Shown here: piece by piece, positions 54,473 through 63,191 of the stretch | How positions within the stretch are numbered: the stretch's first letter is position 1 | Layout: every line of letters begins with the position of its first letter | Source of the DNA: Sediminicola sp047612485 | GTDB lineage: Bacteria; Bacteroidota; Bacteroidia; Flavobacteriales; Flavobacteriaceae | DNA length: 64,000 nt | Assembly: GCA_047612485.1 (NCBI GenBank) | Contig: JBLGAT010000004.1 | Span: 8,980-72,979, forward strand | Direction: 5' to 3' | Notes under the pieces: generated by a model | Databases searched by the model: none | What the model was told of the DNA's origin: nothing | Seen by the model: the letters and a program-made list of their open reading frames with translations, nothing else | Made by a program: the position numbers and the translations under genes

Positions 54473-56053
54473 ATGATTCCAGTACCTAAGACATTTTTAT
54501 TTGGAGAAGACCAACTCTCAGCCAGTATAGCATTATCAATTGCCAATGGTAATACCAAGGGCAGTATTTCTGACGATACAAGAAAAAAAGTAGTCCGGAG
54601 TCGAACTATTGTAGAGAATATTGTTGAAAAAGGCCATGCCGTTTATGGGATCAATACAGGTTTTGGCCCTCTTTGTACCACCAAAATATCAAAGTCAGAA
54701 ACCAAGATTCTACAGACCAATATCCTTCAGAGTCACAGCGTTGGGGTAGGCACCCCTATTGCCTCTGAAATTGCAAAATTAATGATGATACTCAAAGTCC
54801 ATTCGTTAGCCAGAGGGTATTCTGGAATAGCGGAAACAACTTTGGATCGGATTCTTTGGCATATAGATAATGATGCCATCCCGGTAGTTCCATCCCAAGG
54901 ATCGGTTGGGGCCTCGGGAGATCTTGCTCCACTTTCACATTTATTCTTGCCTCTTATTGGTCTCGGCAAAGTCATCTATAATAATGAAGAAATGAGCACG
55001 GCAGAGCTTTTTAAAAAAACTGGTCTAAAAGCTTTGGAATTGGGGCCCAAAGAAGGCTTGGCCCTGATCAATGGCACACAGTTTATTGCCGCCCATGCCG
55101 TAAAAGTGGTAGAAAAATTGCACAGTTGTCTTTCCCAAGCCGATATCATTGGAGCCATGATGATTGAAGGACTTCAGGGCTCTATAAAACCCTTTTATAG
55201 TGAGTTGCATGCCTTACGTCCATTTAAGGGCAATATCCACGTGGCTACCAGAATCAAATCCTTTTTGGAAGGCTCTGAGATTATGGAAGACCATATCGAT
55301 TGTGATAGGGTCCAAGATCCGTATTCTCTGCGCTGCATGCCACAAGTTCATGGTGCCTCCAGAAACACATGGCTGCATTTAAAGGAGCTACTGGAAATTG
55401 AATTGAATTCAGTGACCGACAATCCCATCATCATTGATGAGGAATTAACTATCAGTGGGGGCAATTTTCATGGTCAGCCTTTGGCTATGGCTTTGGATTA
55501 TGCTTGCCTGGCCGCTTCTGAAATAGGAAATATATCAGATCGAAGAATCTATTTGGCTTTGGAGGGCAATAGTCCCGGAGTACCTAAATTATTGATGAAA
55601 GACACTGGTATCAACTCTGGTTATATGATCCTACAATACACCACTGCCGCCCTAGCGAGTGAGAACAAAGGATTGTGCTTCCCATCCAGTGCAGATAGTA
55701 TCCCTACATCTTTAGGACAGGAAGACCATGTTAGCATGGGATCCATCAGTGGTAGAAAAGCCTTGCAGGTACTGGAAAATGTAGAAAAAATATTGGCCAT
55801 AGAACTTTTAACGGCTGCCCAGGCCTTTGAATTCCGTAAACCAATGAAATCAGGTATCTTATTGGACGAAATCCATAAAAAAATCCGGACCAAAGTCGCT
55901 TTTGCCGATAAGGACCGGGTATTTGCCAACGATATAGAGGCCGGAATAGCCATGATCAAAGAACAAACCATCATAAAGGTTATAGACAAGGTCAGTAAAC
56001 GTGAAAAATTGAATGTTTCCACACAGTATTCCAATGAATTTGAAAACTACTAG
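54473..56053 (+). CDS. hutH: Histidine ammonia-lyase
   Basis: 526 residues. The MIO cofactor triplet is Ala147-Ser148-Gly149 in GSVGASGDLAPLSH; YGINTGFGPL (about 58) holds the catalytic Tyr. GGNFHGQPLA and CFPSSADSIPTSLGQEDHVS are conserved later motifs. It deaminates histidine to urocanate. First gene of the hut operon; its stop is one base from hutI. Confidence 0.95.
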   Translation: MIPVPKTFLFGEDQLSASIALSIANGNTKGSISDDTRKKVVRSRTIVENIVEKGHAVYGINTGFGPLCTTKISKSETKILQTNILQSHSVGVGTPIASEIAKLMMILKVHSLARGYSGIAETTLDRILWHIDNDAIPVVPSQGSVGASGDLAPLSHLFLPLIGLGKVIYNNEEMSTAELFKKTGLKALELGPKEGLALINGTQFIAAHAVKVVEKLHSCLSQADIIGAMMIEGLQGSIKPFYSELHALRPFKGNIHVATRIKSFLEGSEIMEDHIDCDRVQDPYSLRCMPQVHGASRNTWLHLKELLEIELNSVTDNPIIIDEELTISGGNFHGQPLAMALDYACLAASEIGNISDRRIYLALEGNSPGVPKLLMKDTGINSGYMILQYTTAALASENKGLCFPSSADSIPTSLGQEDHVSMGSISGRKALQVLENVEKILAIELLTAAQAFEFRKPMKSGILLDEIHKKIRTKVAFADKDRVFANDIEAGIAMIKEQTIIKVIDKVSKREKLNVSTQYSNEFENY

Positions 56054-56054
56054 T

Positions 56055-57311
56055 ATGCACAAGTACCAACTTATAGGGCCTTTTGCCCAAATCCTTCCAA
56101 TGACCCAATTGAACCTCAAAGGTGCTATCGCCGATGAAGCGCTATTGGTTATAAAAAATGGTGGGATCCTCATTGAGGATGACAGAATACATTCCTTGGG
56201 AATATTTACAGACCTGCTCCCTACCGCAAAAGAGTTAGGTGCACCTATTACCACCTTGGACGGTAACGATGTTTGCCTTCCAGGATTTGTAGATGCACAT
56301 ACACATATTTGCTTTGGAGGCTCAAGGGCCAATGACTATGCCATGCGCAATGCAGGAAAATCCTATTTGGAGATAGCCAAAACCGGAGGTGGTATTTGGG
56401 ATACGGTAACCCAGACCAGAAAGGCAACACAGGAACAATTGATTGAACTTATTATCCAAAGGGCGAATAGGCACCTAGAAAATGGGGTCACTACCATAGA
56501 GGTCAAAAGCGGATATGGGCTTTCTGTTAATGAAGAACTCAAAATGCTTTATGCGATAAGGGATGCAAATCAAAAAATACCGGCCGATCTGATTGCTACT
56601 TGTTTGGCAGCACACATGTTCCCAAAAGATTACTTGGGGACGTCAAACGACTATTTGAAAGAAATAAGTACCGAGCTTTTTCCTAAATTGAAATCGGAAC
56701 AACTCTGCAACAGAATTGATGCCTTTATAGAAGAAAGCGCCTATACCAAGGATGATATAGCACCCTACTTTACAAAAGCAAAAGAGATGGGTTTTGACAT
56801 TACGGTTCACGCAGACCAGTTCTCCACATCGGGAAGTGCTGTGGCGATAGAATTTGATGCCGTGAGCGCAGACCATCTAGAAGCAAGTACTACAAAAGAG
56901 ATAAAAGCATTGGCACAAAGTAACGTCATTGCCACAGCTCTCCCGGGAGCTTCCCTAGGTTTGGGCTGTGCCTTTACTCCTGCCCGCGAACTATTGGATG
57001 CTGGAGGGGCACTTGCCATTGCCAGTGATTGGAACCCAGGCTCTGCCCCTATGGGGGATTTATTGACACAAGCAGCGATTTTGGGAACCTTCCAAAAACT
57101 ATCAAATGCAGAGGTATTGGCTGGTATAACATTTAGGGCAGCCTTGGCCTTAAACATGAAGGATCGTGGAAAATTGGAAAACGGCTATTTGGCCGACATG
57201 GTAACTTTTCCAGTTCACGATTACAAGGAAATCCTTTACAAACAAGGTTCCATAAAACCAAATAGGGTCTGGAAAAAAGGGACGCTAGTTATGGACAAAA
57301 ACCACGATTAA
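56055..57311 (+). CDS. hutI: Imidazolonepropionase
   Basis: 418 residues from ATG 56055 (MHKYQLIGPFAQ); in-frame ATGs at 56013 and 56034 lie inside hutH. Metal ligands His82 and His84 are in GFVDAHTHICFGG; EVKSGYGLS, HADQFS and ASDWNPGSAP are further amidohydrolase motifs. It opens imidazolonepropionate to formiminoglutamate. Confidence 0.94.
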   Translation: MHKYQLIGPFAQILPMTQLNLKGAIADEALLVIKNGGILIEDDRIHSLGIFTDLLPTAKELGAPITTLDGNDVCLPGFVDAHTHICFGGSRANDYAMRNAGKSYLEIAKTGGGIWDTVTQTRKATQEQLIELIIQRANRHLENGVTTIEVKSGYGLSVNEELKMLYAIRDANQKIPADLIATCLAAHMFPKDYLGTSNDYLKEISTELFPKLKSEQLCNRIDAFIEESAYTKDDIAPYFTKAKEMGFDITVHADQFSTSGSAVAIEFDAVSADHLEASTTKEIKALAQSNVIATALPGASLGLGCAFTPARELLDAGGALAIASDWNPGSAPMGDLLTQAAILGTFQKLSNAEVLAGITFRAALALNMKDRGKLENGYLADMVTFPVHDYKEILYKQGSIKPNRVWKKGTLVMDKNHD

Positions 57312-57312
57312 A

Positions 57313-59316
57313 ATGGATTTTAAAGCACAGATACTTCAGGGCATTCCCTCAGAATTGCCAACAGTCAAAACAATACCGTCAACAGCGAACAGAGCTCCTA
57401 AAAGAAAGGAAATCTTGTCATTGGAAGAAAAGAAATTGGCGATACGTAATGCCCTTCGGTATTTCCCGGCGGCATGGCACAAAATTCTTTCTGTTGAATT
57501 TGCACAGGAACTTCAGGATTATGGTAGAATTTATATGTATCGGTTTAGACCAGAATATAAACTCCACGCTAGGGCGATTCATGAATATCCCGCTAAAACC
57601 GTTCAGGCAGCAGCCATCATGCTGATGGTCCAAAACAATTTGGATCCGGCTGTAGCACAACATCCCGAGGAACTTATTACCTATGGGGGTAATGGGGCGG
57701 TTTTTCAGAATTGGGCACAGTATCTGTTGACCATGAAATATCTGGCCACAATGACGGAGGAGCAAACCTTACATATCTATTCAGGGCATCCAATGGGATT
57801 GTTCCCTTCTTCAAAAGAGGCACCGCGGGTAGTGGTTACGAACGGGATGATGATCCCCAACTATTCCAAACCCGATGATTGGGAAAAATATAATGCCTTG
57901 GGTGTCACCCAATACGGACAAATGACCGCAGGCTCCTATATGTACATTGGTCCTCAGGGAATAGTCCACGGTACAGCCATTACAGTGATGAATGCATTTA
58001 GAATGGTCTTAAAAGAAGAAGAAAACTCCAACGGAAAAATCTTTTTGACCGCTGGGTTGGGAGGTATGAGCGGGGCACAACCAAAAGCTGGAAATATTGC
58101 CGGCTGTATCACGGTTTGTGCCGAAATAAATCCGGCCGCGGCCACAAAAAGACATGAACAGGGTTGGGTAGATGAATTGGTAAAAGACCTCGATGTCTTG
58201 ACTACAAGGGTTCATCAGGCTATTCAAAATAGGGAGGTAGTCTCTATTGCCTTTATTGGAAACATTGTGGATGTTTGGGAAAAATTTTATGAAGAAAAGA
58301 TTTACATTCACTTGGGATCGGACCAAACTTCCTTGCACAATCCATGGTCCGGTGGATACTATCCCGTTGGATTAAGTTTTGAAGAAGCCAACAACCTAAT
58401 GAGCACCAATCCAAATGCCTTTAAGGAAAAGGTACAGGAATCCCTTAGGAGACAAGTAACTGCTATCAACAAGCACACTGCCAAAGGAACTTATTTCTTC
58501 GACTATGGCAATGCCTTTTTACTGGAAGCTTCCCGTGCAGGTGCAGATGTTATGGCCAAAAACAACATCGACTTTAGATATCCTTCCTATGTGCAGGATA
58601 TTTTAGGCCCCATGTGCTTTGATTATGGCTTTGGCCCTTTTAGATGGGTGTGTACCTCCGGGGATGCTGCAGATTTGAGAAGGACAGATGCAATTGCTTT
58701 ACAGGTTATGGAGGACATAAAGGTCAATGCCCCATCAGAAATCCAACAGCAGATGGCCGATAATATAAAGTGGATTCGTGAAGCCGAATCCAATAAACTG
58801 GTAGTAGGGTCACAAGCACGTATCCTGTATGCCGATGCGGAAGGCCGGGCCAAAATTGCAGAAGCATTTAATCAGGCCATTAAATCAAAAACTATTACCG
58901 CCCCTATTGTTTTGGGCAGGGACCATCATGATGTTAGCGGTACAGACTCGCCCTTTAGGGAGACAAGTAATATATATGACGGCAGTAAGTTCACGGCAGA
59001 TATGGCCATCCATAATGTGATAGGGGATAGTTTTAGGGGAGCTACCTGGGTCTCCATTCACAATGGCGGTGGTGTTGGCTGGGGAGAGGTCATCAATGGC
59101 GGCTTCGGCATGGTACTGGATGGCTCTGAAGAAGCGTCCAGAAAATTAAAAAATATGCTCTTTTATGATGTGAATAACGGTATTTCCAGAAGAAGCTGGG
59201 CAAGGAATAAGGAAGCTTTATTCGCAATACAACGGGAGATGGACAGAACCCCAGAACTAAAGGTTACATTGCCTAATATTGTAGAAGACCAACTTTTAGA
59301 CCGATTATTTGATTAA
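57313..59316 (+). CDS. hutU: Urocanate hydratase (long form)
   Basis: 667 residues, longer than the roughly 555-residue proteobacterial enzyme and near the length of animal urocanases. Typical segments: HIYSGHPMGLFPS, QMTAGSYMYIGPQGIVHGT (NAD site region), GLGGMSGAQPKAG and the Cys-containing FRWVCTSGDAADLRRTD. It hydrates urocanate to imidazolonepropionate with bound NAD. Operon order is hutH, hutI, hutU, hutG. Confidence 0.94.
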   Translation: MDFKAQILQGIPSELPTVKTIPSTANRAPKRKEILSLEEKKLAIRNALRYFPAAWHKILSVEFAQELQDYGRIYMYRFRPEYKLHARAIHEYPAKTVQAAAIMLMVQNNLDPAVAQHPEELITYGGNGAVFQNWAQYLLTMKYLATMTEEQTLHIYSGHPMGLFPSSKEAPRVVVTNGMMIPNYSKPDDWEKYNALGVTQYGQMTAGSYMYIGPQGIVHGTAITVMNAFRMVLKEEENSNGKIFLTAGLGGMSGAQPKAGNIAGCITVCAEINPAAATKRHEQGWVDELVKDLDVLTTRVHQAIQNREVVSIAFIGNIVDVWEKFYEEKIYIHLGSDQTSLHNPWSGGYYPVGLSFEEANNLMSTNPNAFKEKVQESLRRQVTAINKHTAKGTYFFDYGNAFLLEASRAGADVMAKNNIDFRYPSYVQDILGPMCFDYGFGPFRWVCTSGDAADLRRTDAIALQVMEDIKVNAPSEIQQQMADNIKWIREAESNKLVVGSQARILYADAEGRAKIAEAFNQAIKSKTITAPIVLGRDHHDVSGTDSPFRETSNIYDGSKFTADMAIHNVIGDSFRGATWVSIHNGGGVGWGEVINGGFGMVLDGSEEASRKLKNMLFYDVNNGISRRSWARNKEALFAIQREMDRTPELKVTLPNIVEDQLLDRLFD

Positions 59317-59319
59317 GTT

Positions 59320-60306
59320 ATGAATCGATACCAAACCACAGATCAAGAAATCTGGACCGGACGTGAGTCGGACCTAAACCTATATCTTCATCAAAAGGTA
59401 AAATTCCTCAACATGCAATCCCTGGCCAAAGGACAGGTACAAAAGTCGGACATTGTCCTTTTAGGATACGCCTGTGACGAAGGGGTAAAAAGAAACCAGG
59501 GAAGAATTGGTGCGCGTTCAGGTCCCGATGCCATAAGAAAACAATTGGGAAAACAACCTGAACATTTATCGGAAAACCTTTCCGTTTTTGATGCGGGCAC
59601 TATAGTTTGTACAGACGGGGATTTGGAAAATTCACAACACCAATTGGCGGAAACCGTCCAAAAAATATTGGCTATGAATGCATTTCCAATCCTTCTAGGG
59701 GGAGGCCATGACATAGCCTATGCCCATTATAATGGAATTAAGGAACATTTGAAAACCATAGGGGGTAATAAAACCATTGGCATTATTAATTTTGACGCCC
59801 ATTTTGATCTGCGCTCAGATGAGGATGGAGTTAATTCGGGTACGCCTTTTTATCAGATTGCCAGGGATTGTGAAGAAGAAGGAACGGCATTCCGTTACAT
59901 GTGCCTAGGTGTGAGAAAGGATGCCAATAGTAGAGCTCTCTTTGAAACCGCCGAAAACCATGAAGTCACCTTTTTGGAAAACGAGCATTTTAGCATGCAC
60001 TATTTGGCCCATGACCTTAAAATCATCCAGCACTTCATAAAGGAGGTGGATGTTATTTATACGACCATAGATTTAGACGGGTTTTCATCGGCCTATGCTC
60101 CAGGGGTAAGTGCCCCATCACCCATGGGTTTTGCGCCGGATATCGTTATGGAAGTATTAAAAATAATTATTGACTCCAATAAATTAATAAGCTTGGATGT
60201 AGCTGAGCTAAATCCAAGCTTTGATAGGGATCACCAAACAGCCAAGTTGGCTGCTGGATTAATTCATTTTATAATGCATCAATTGGACTACTCCAACCAA
60301 GACTGA
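59320..60306 (+). CDS. hutG: Formimidoylglutamase (arginase family)
   Basis: 328 residues. The binuclear manganese site motifs are GGGHDIAYAHY, INFDAHFDLR and TTIDLDGFSSAYAPG. It hydrolyses N-formimidoylglutamate to glutamate and formamide, so the pathway does not need HutF or FtcD. Agmatinase and arginase are relatives, but the operon position fixes HutG. Its last 19 bases overlap the convergent dioxygenase gene. Confidence 0.93.
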   Translation: MNRYQTTDQEIWTGRESDLNLYLHQKVKFLNMQSLAKGQVQKSDIVLLGYACDEGVKRNQGRIGARSGPDAIRKQLGKQPEHLSENLSVFDAGTIVCTDGDLENSQHQLAETVQKILAMNAFPILLGGGHDIAYAHYNGIKEHLKTIGGNKTIGIINFDAHFDLRSDEDGVNSGTPFYQIARDCEEEGTAFRYMCLGVRKDANSRALFETAENHEVTFLENEHFSMHYLAHDLKIIQHFIKEVDVIYTTIDLDGFSSAYAPGVSAPSPMGFAPDIVMEVLKIIIDSNKLISLDVAELNPSFDRDHQTAKLAAGLIHFIMHQLDYSNQD

Positions 60307-61445
60307 TAATAGGTTCCATCGTCTATGTCCAATGCGGTTTGTGTAAGTTGCAACGGTTTAAAGGTATCTATCATTACCGCCAATTCCTCGGTTTTTGTAT
60401 GGCCAATGCTTCGTTCATAGGCTCCGGGGTGTGGACCATGTGGAATCCCTGCCGGATGTAGGGAGATATACCCTTTTTCAATATTGTTTCTGCTCATAAA
60501 GTCGCCATCTACATAATAAAGTACCTCATCGGAATCTATATTACTGTGATTATAAGGTGCCGGAATGGATTGCGGATGGTAATCGTACATTCTTGGGCAA
60601 AAAGAGCAGACCACAAAAGCGCTGGTCTCAAAGGTCTGGTGTACCGGTGGCGGTTGGTGCACCCTGCCCGTTATGGGTTCAAAATCATGAATAGAAAAAG
60701 CGTAGGGATAATTGTACCCGTCCCAACCAACCACATCAAATGGATGTGAGGCATAGGTCAAATGGTGCAACTGCCCTTGTTTTTTTACCTTGATTACGAA
60801 ATCGCCCAATTCGTCATGAGCCTTCAAATCTTGTGGCAATTTAAAATCGCGTTCACAAAAAGGAGAATGTTCCAAATGTTGACCAAACCAGTTTCTATAG
60901 CGTTTTGGAGTATAAATGGGATGATAGGATTCCGCAATTAATAATCGGTTATCCTCAGTATCAAATGTTATCTGGTAGATCATACCTCTGGGGATAATGA
61001 TATAATCGCCATATTTAAATGGGATATCCCCCAACATGGTCTTTAAAGTCCCTGTGCCCTTATGGATAAAAAGCATTTCATCGGCATCTGTATTCTTATA
61101 AAAATAATCGGTCATCGACTTTTTGGGAGCAGCGAGACCTACATGCACATCGTTGTTAAAAAGCACAATTTTCCTGCTTTCTAGAAAGTCATTTTCTGGC
61201 CGTACTTCAAATCCTTTTAACAATCTGGATTTTATATTGTGTTCCACTGCGGCCTTGGGTCTCATATCAACGCTCTTGCCCACCTCCTTTACCATGGTTG
61301 GCCTATGCAAATGGTACATGAGAGACGACATTCCATCAAATCCCACGGTCCCAAATAGTTGTTCATAATGTAAGGTACCATCTTCTTTTTTAAAAATGGT
61401 GTGTCTTTTATGAGGTATTTTCCCTAATTTATGATAAAGTGGCAT
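60288..61445 (-). CDS. Homogentisate 1,2-dioxygenase family protein
   Basis: 385 residues, cupin fold. The likely iron site is PYNHSNIDSDEVLYYVDG (His and Glu, about 296-304) with GIPHGPHPGAYE (about 331). YASHPFDVVGWDGYNYPYAFS is typical of homogentisate dioxygenases. It would open the ring of homogentisate in tyrosine and phenylalanine breakdown. The His-Glu spacing is one longer than I remember for the human enzyme, so the assignment to this exact substrate is likely but not certain. No other tyrosine-degradation gene is adjacent. Confidence 0.82.
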   Translation of the reverse strand: MPLYHKLGKIPHKRHTIFKKEDGTLHYEQLFGTVGFDGMSSLMYHLHRPTMVKEVGKSVDMRPKAAVEHNIKSRLLKGFEVRPENDFLESRKIVLFNNDVHVGLAAPKKSMTDYFYKNTDADEMLFIHKGTGTLKTMLGDIPFKYGDYIIIPRGMIYQITFDTEDNRLLIAESYHPIYTPKRYRNWFGQHLEHSPFCERDFKLPQDLKAHDELGDFVIKVKKQGQLHHLTYASHPFDVVGWDGYNYPYAFSIHDFEPITGRVHQPPPVHQTFETSAFVVCSFCPRMYDYHPQSIPAPYNHSNIDSDEVLYYVDGDFMSRNNIEKGYISLHPAGIPHGPHPGAYERSIGHTKTEELAVMIDTFKPLQLTQTALDIDDGTYYQSWLE

Positions 61446-61570
61446 GAATTTATTCTTTATTATATCCTCAGTAAAAATACGATAAAATAAAGATTTTGTA
61501 AAATATTAAACCCCTAATGAATAATATTTAAAGGAACTACAATTATGGGGAGTAGGCATTATCCAGAAAC

Positions 61571-61600
61571 AAAAAAAGCCTCCCATATAGGAAAGCCTTT
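61571..61600 (-). terminator. Terminator hairpin on the minus strand
   Basis: Minus-strand arms AAAGGCTTTCC and GGGAGGCTTT around TATAT, 11 pairs of which three are G-U, then a U-tract. The G-U pairs show it is meant for the minus strand. Confidence 0.7.
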
Positions 61601-61665
61601 CATTGGTTGGACCGAACAACAATTCGGTTACCACAACCTTGGTCTCAATTGAGACACAACACAAC
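61571..61665 (-). ncRNA. Putative small RNA of about 95 bases with its own promoter and terminator
   Basis: On the minus strand a -7 box TATCTTTG (61670-61677) predicts a start near 61663. The RNA would hold a 14-base palindrome (GTCTCAATTGAGAC, 61641-61654), a second hairpin with ACCGAA (61611-61616) and TTCGGT (61623-61628) nested within GGTTG/CAACC arms, and a final 11-bp hairpin (three G-U pairs) ending in seven U at 61571. It could instead be the 3' UTR of the NADH dehydrogenase gene, which ends at 61742. No family is recognised. Confidence 0.5.
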
Positions 61666-61741
61666 TTAGCAAAGATAAGAAAGGAATTTAAAATGACGGC
61701 TATACCTTAAATCAAATTTAAGCCTGCAACCCCTATTTTGA

Positions 61742-63019
61742 CTATTTTTTATTAGAATAGGGTCTTACTATCAAGCGGGCCGCCTTATCATAATTGATAT
61801 AGTTATACGCCCAATTGAAAAAGACGATCACTTTGTTTCTAAAGCCAACCAGAGCCATAAGATGTACAAACATCCAAATCAACCATGCCAAAAAACCACC
61901 GAGCCTTAATTTATGTAGATCCACCACTGCCCTATTGCGCCCTACTGTGGCCATGCTTCCCTTATCAAAGTATGAAAATGGCTCCATAGGCATTCCAGCT
62001 AAAAGGCGTTCAAAATTTTTGGCCAAATGCTCCCCCTGCTGAATGGCAGGTTGAGCCACTTGGGGGTGTCCTTTAGGGTATTCTACTGAAGACATCAAAG
62101 CAATATCACCAATAGCATAAATGTGTTCATAGCCTTCTATCTGGTTAAAGGTATTTATCTTATACCTGTTTACCCGTTCCACCAGTGCATCATTGGAAAA
62201 ACCATCCAAAGTCGCTCCTGTAACACCAGCGGTCCAGATAAAATTTTTGGTTTTCATTACCTCTCCAGTACCCAAGGTCATGTTCTCCCCATCGTAATCC
62301 TTAACAATGGTATTTAAATGGATATTCACTCCCAATTCCTTTAGAAATTTGGACGCTTTCTCTGATGACTCCTCACTCATTGGAGGTAATATTCTGTCAG
62401 CACCTTCAAACAAATGAATCTCCATATGTTCTACATTTAGGTGCCGATAATCCTTTGGGAATACATTTTTTTTGAGCTCTGCAAACGCCCCTGAGAGCTC
62501 TACCCCCGTTGGTCCACCACCAACAATGCAAAAATTCATCAACATTTTTCGTTCCTCTTCGGTCACTGCATCATCTGCCATTTCAAAATTCTGAAGCATC
62601 AGACTACGAATATTTAAGGCTTGGGGAACATTTTTCATGGGCATGGCATGCTCTTGGATACTGGTATTCCCAAAAAAATTGGTTTTGGTACCAGTAGCGA
62701 TCACCAAGTAATCAAAAGTCAGGTTACCAATATCGGTAACCACCTCCCTGGTCTCTACATTGATCTTTAGTACGGTTGCCAATCGAAAATAAAAATTATT
62801 GAGATGCCTTAATATTTTGCGGATCGGATAAGCTATGGAATCTGGTTCCAGGCCGCTTGTAGAAACTTGGTACAAAAGCGGTTGAAAGGTATGGTAGTTG
62901 TGCTTGTCGATGACCACAACCTGCACATCCAAATTTTTAAGTTTTTTGGCCAAGGATATACCCCCAAAACCAGCGCCAATAATCACAACTCTTTTTTTAC
63001 CTATATCCGGTAGGTTCAT
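61742..63019 (-). CDS. ndh: Type II NADH:quinone oxidoreductase
   Basis: 425 residues. FAD motif VVIIGAGFGGISLAKKL and YHTFQPLLYQV (quinone-side motif) are clear. The NADH site is FCIVGGGPTGVELSGAF (about 165) and YAIGDIALM is in the FAD-binding C-terminal half. A hydrophobic helix LGGFLAWLIWMFVHLMALVGF (split: LGGFLAWLIWM and FVHLMALVGF) near the end anchors it. It oxidises NADH without proton pumping. Confidence 0.9.
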   Translation of the reverse strand: MNLPDIGKKRVVIIGAGFGGISLAKKLKNLDVQVVVIDKHNYHTFQPLLYQVSTSGLEPDSIAYPIRKILRHLNNFYFRLATVLKINVETREVVTDIGNLTFDYLVIATGTKTNFFGNTSIQEHAMPMKNVPQALNIRSLMLQNFEMADDAVTEEERKMLMNFCIVGGGPTGVELSGAFAELKKNVFPKDYRHLNVEHMEIHLFEGADRILPPMSEESSEKASKFLKELGVNIHLNTIVKDYDGENMTLGTGEVMKTKNFIWTAGVTGATLDGFSNDALVERVNRYKINTFNQIEGYEHIYAIGDIALMSSVEYPKGHPQVAQPAIQQGEHLAKNFERLLAGMPMEPFSYFDKGSMATVGRNRAVVDLHKLRLGGFLAWLIWMFVHLMALVGFRNKVIVFFNWAYNYINYDKAARLIVRPYSNKK

Positions 63020-63035
63020 AGCATCTAATTTCTGG

Positions 63036-63043
63036 CAAAATTA
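63036..63043 (-). promoter_or_regulatory. -7 promoter box of the ndh gene
   Basis: Minus-strand TAATTTTG matches TAnnTTTG, 17 bases upstream of the ATG ending at 63019. Confidence 0.5.
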
Positions 63044-63191
63044 CTGAATATTAAACAGATAGCGGGATATAGCAAGGTCATTTTAATAGGTACATCTATC
63101 CGATGAACAGCACATAAAATAGTCAAGAAAACGGTAAATAGCAACTTGACGATATATGTGACGGCTGGTCGTATAATTAATCGAAAAAAGA

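Noticed and set aside
54394..54558. Longer LysR reading frame reaching into hutH
   Set aside because: The added N-terminal residues are not LysR-like and would overlap the divergent gene and its promoter.
61561..61605. 14-codon minus-strand ORF (MKGFPIWEAFFVSG) across the terminator hairpin
   Set aside because: It is made of the terminator stem and U-tract itself; coding is unlikely.
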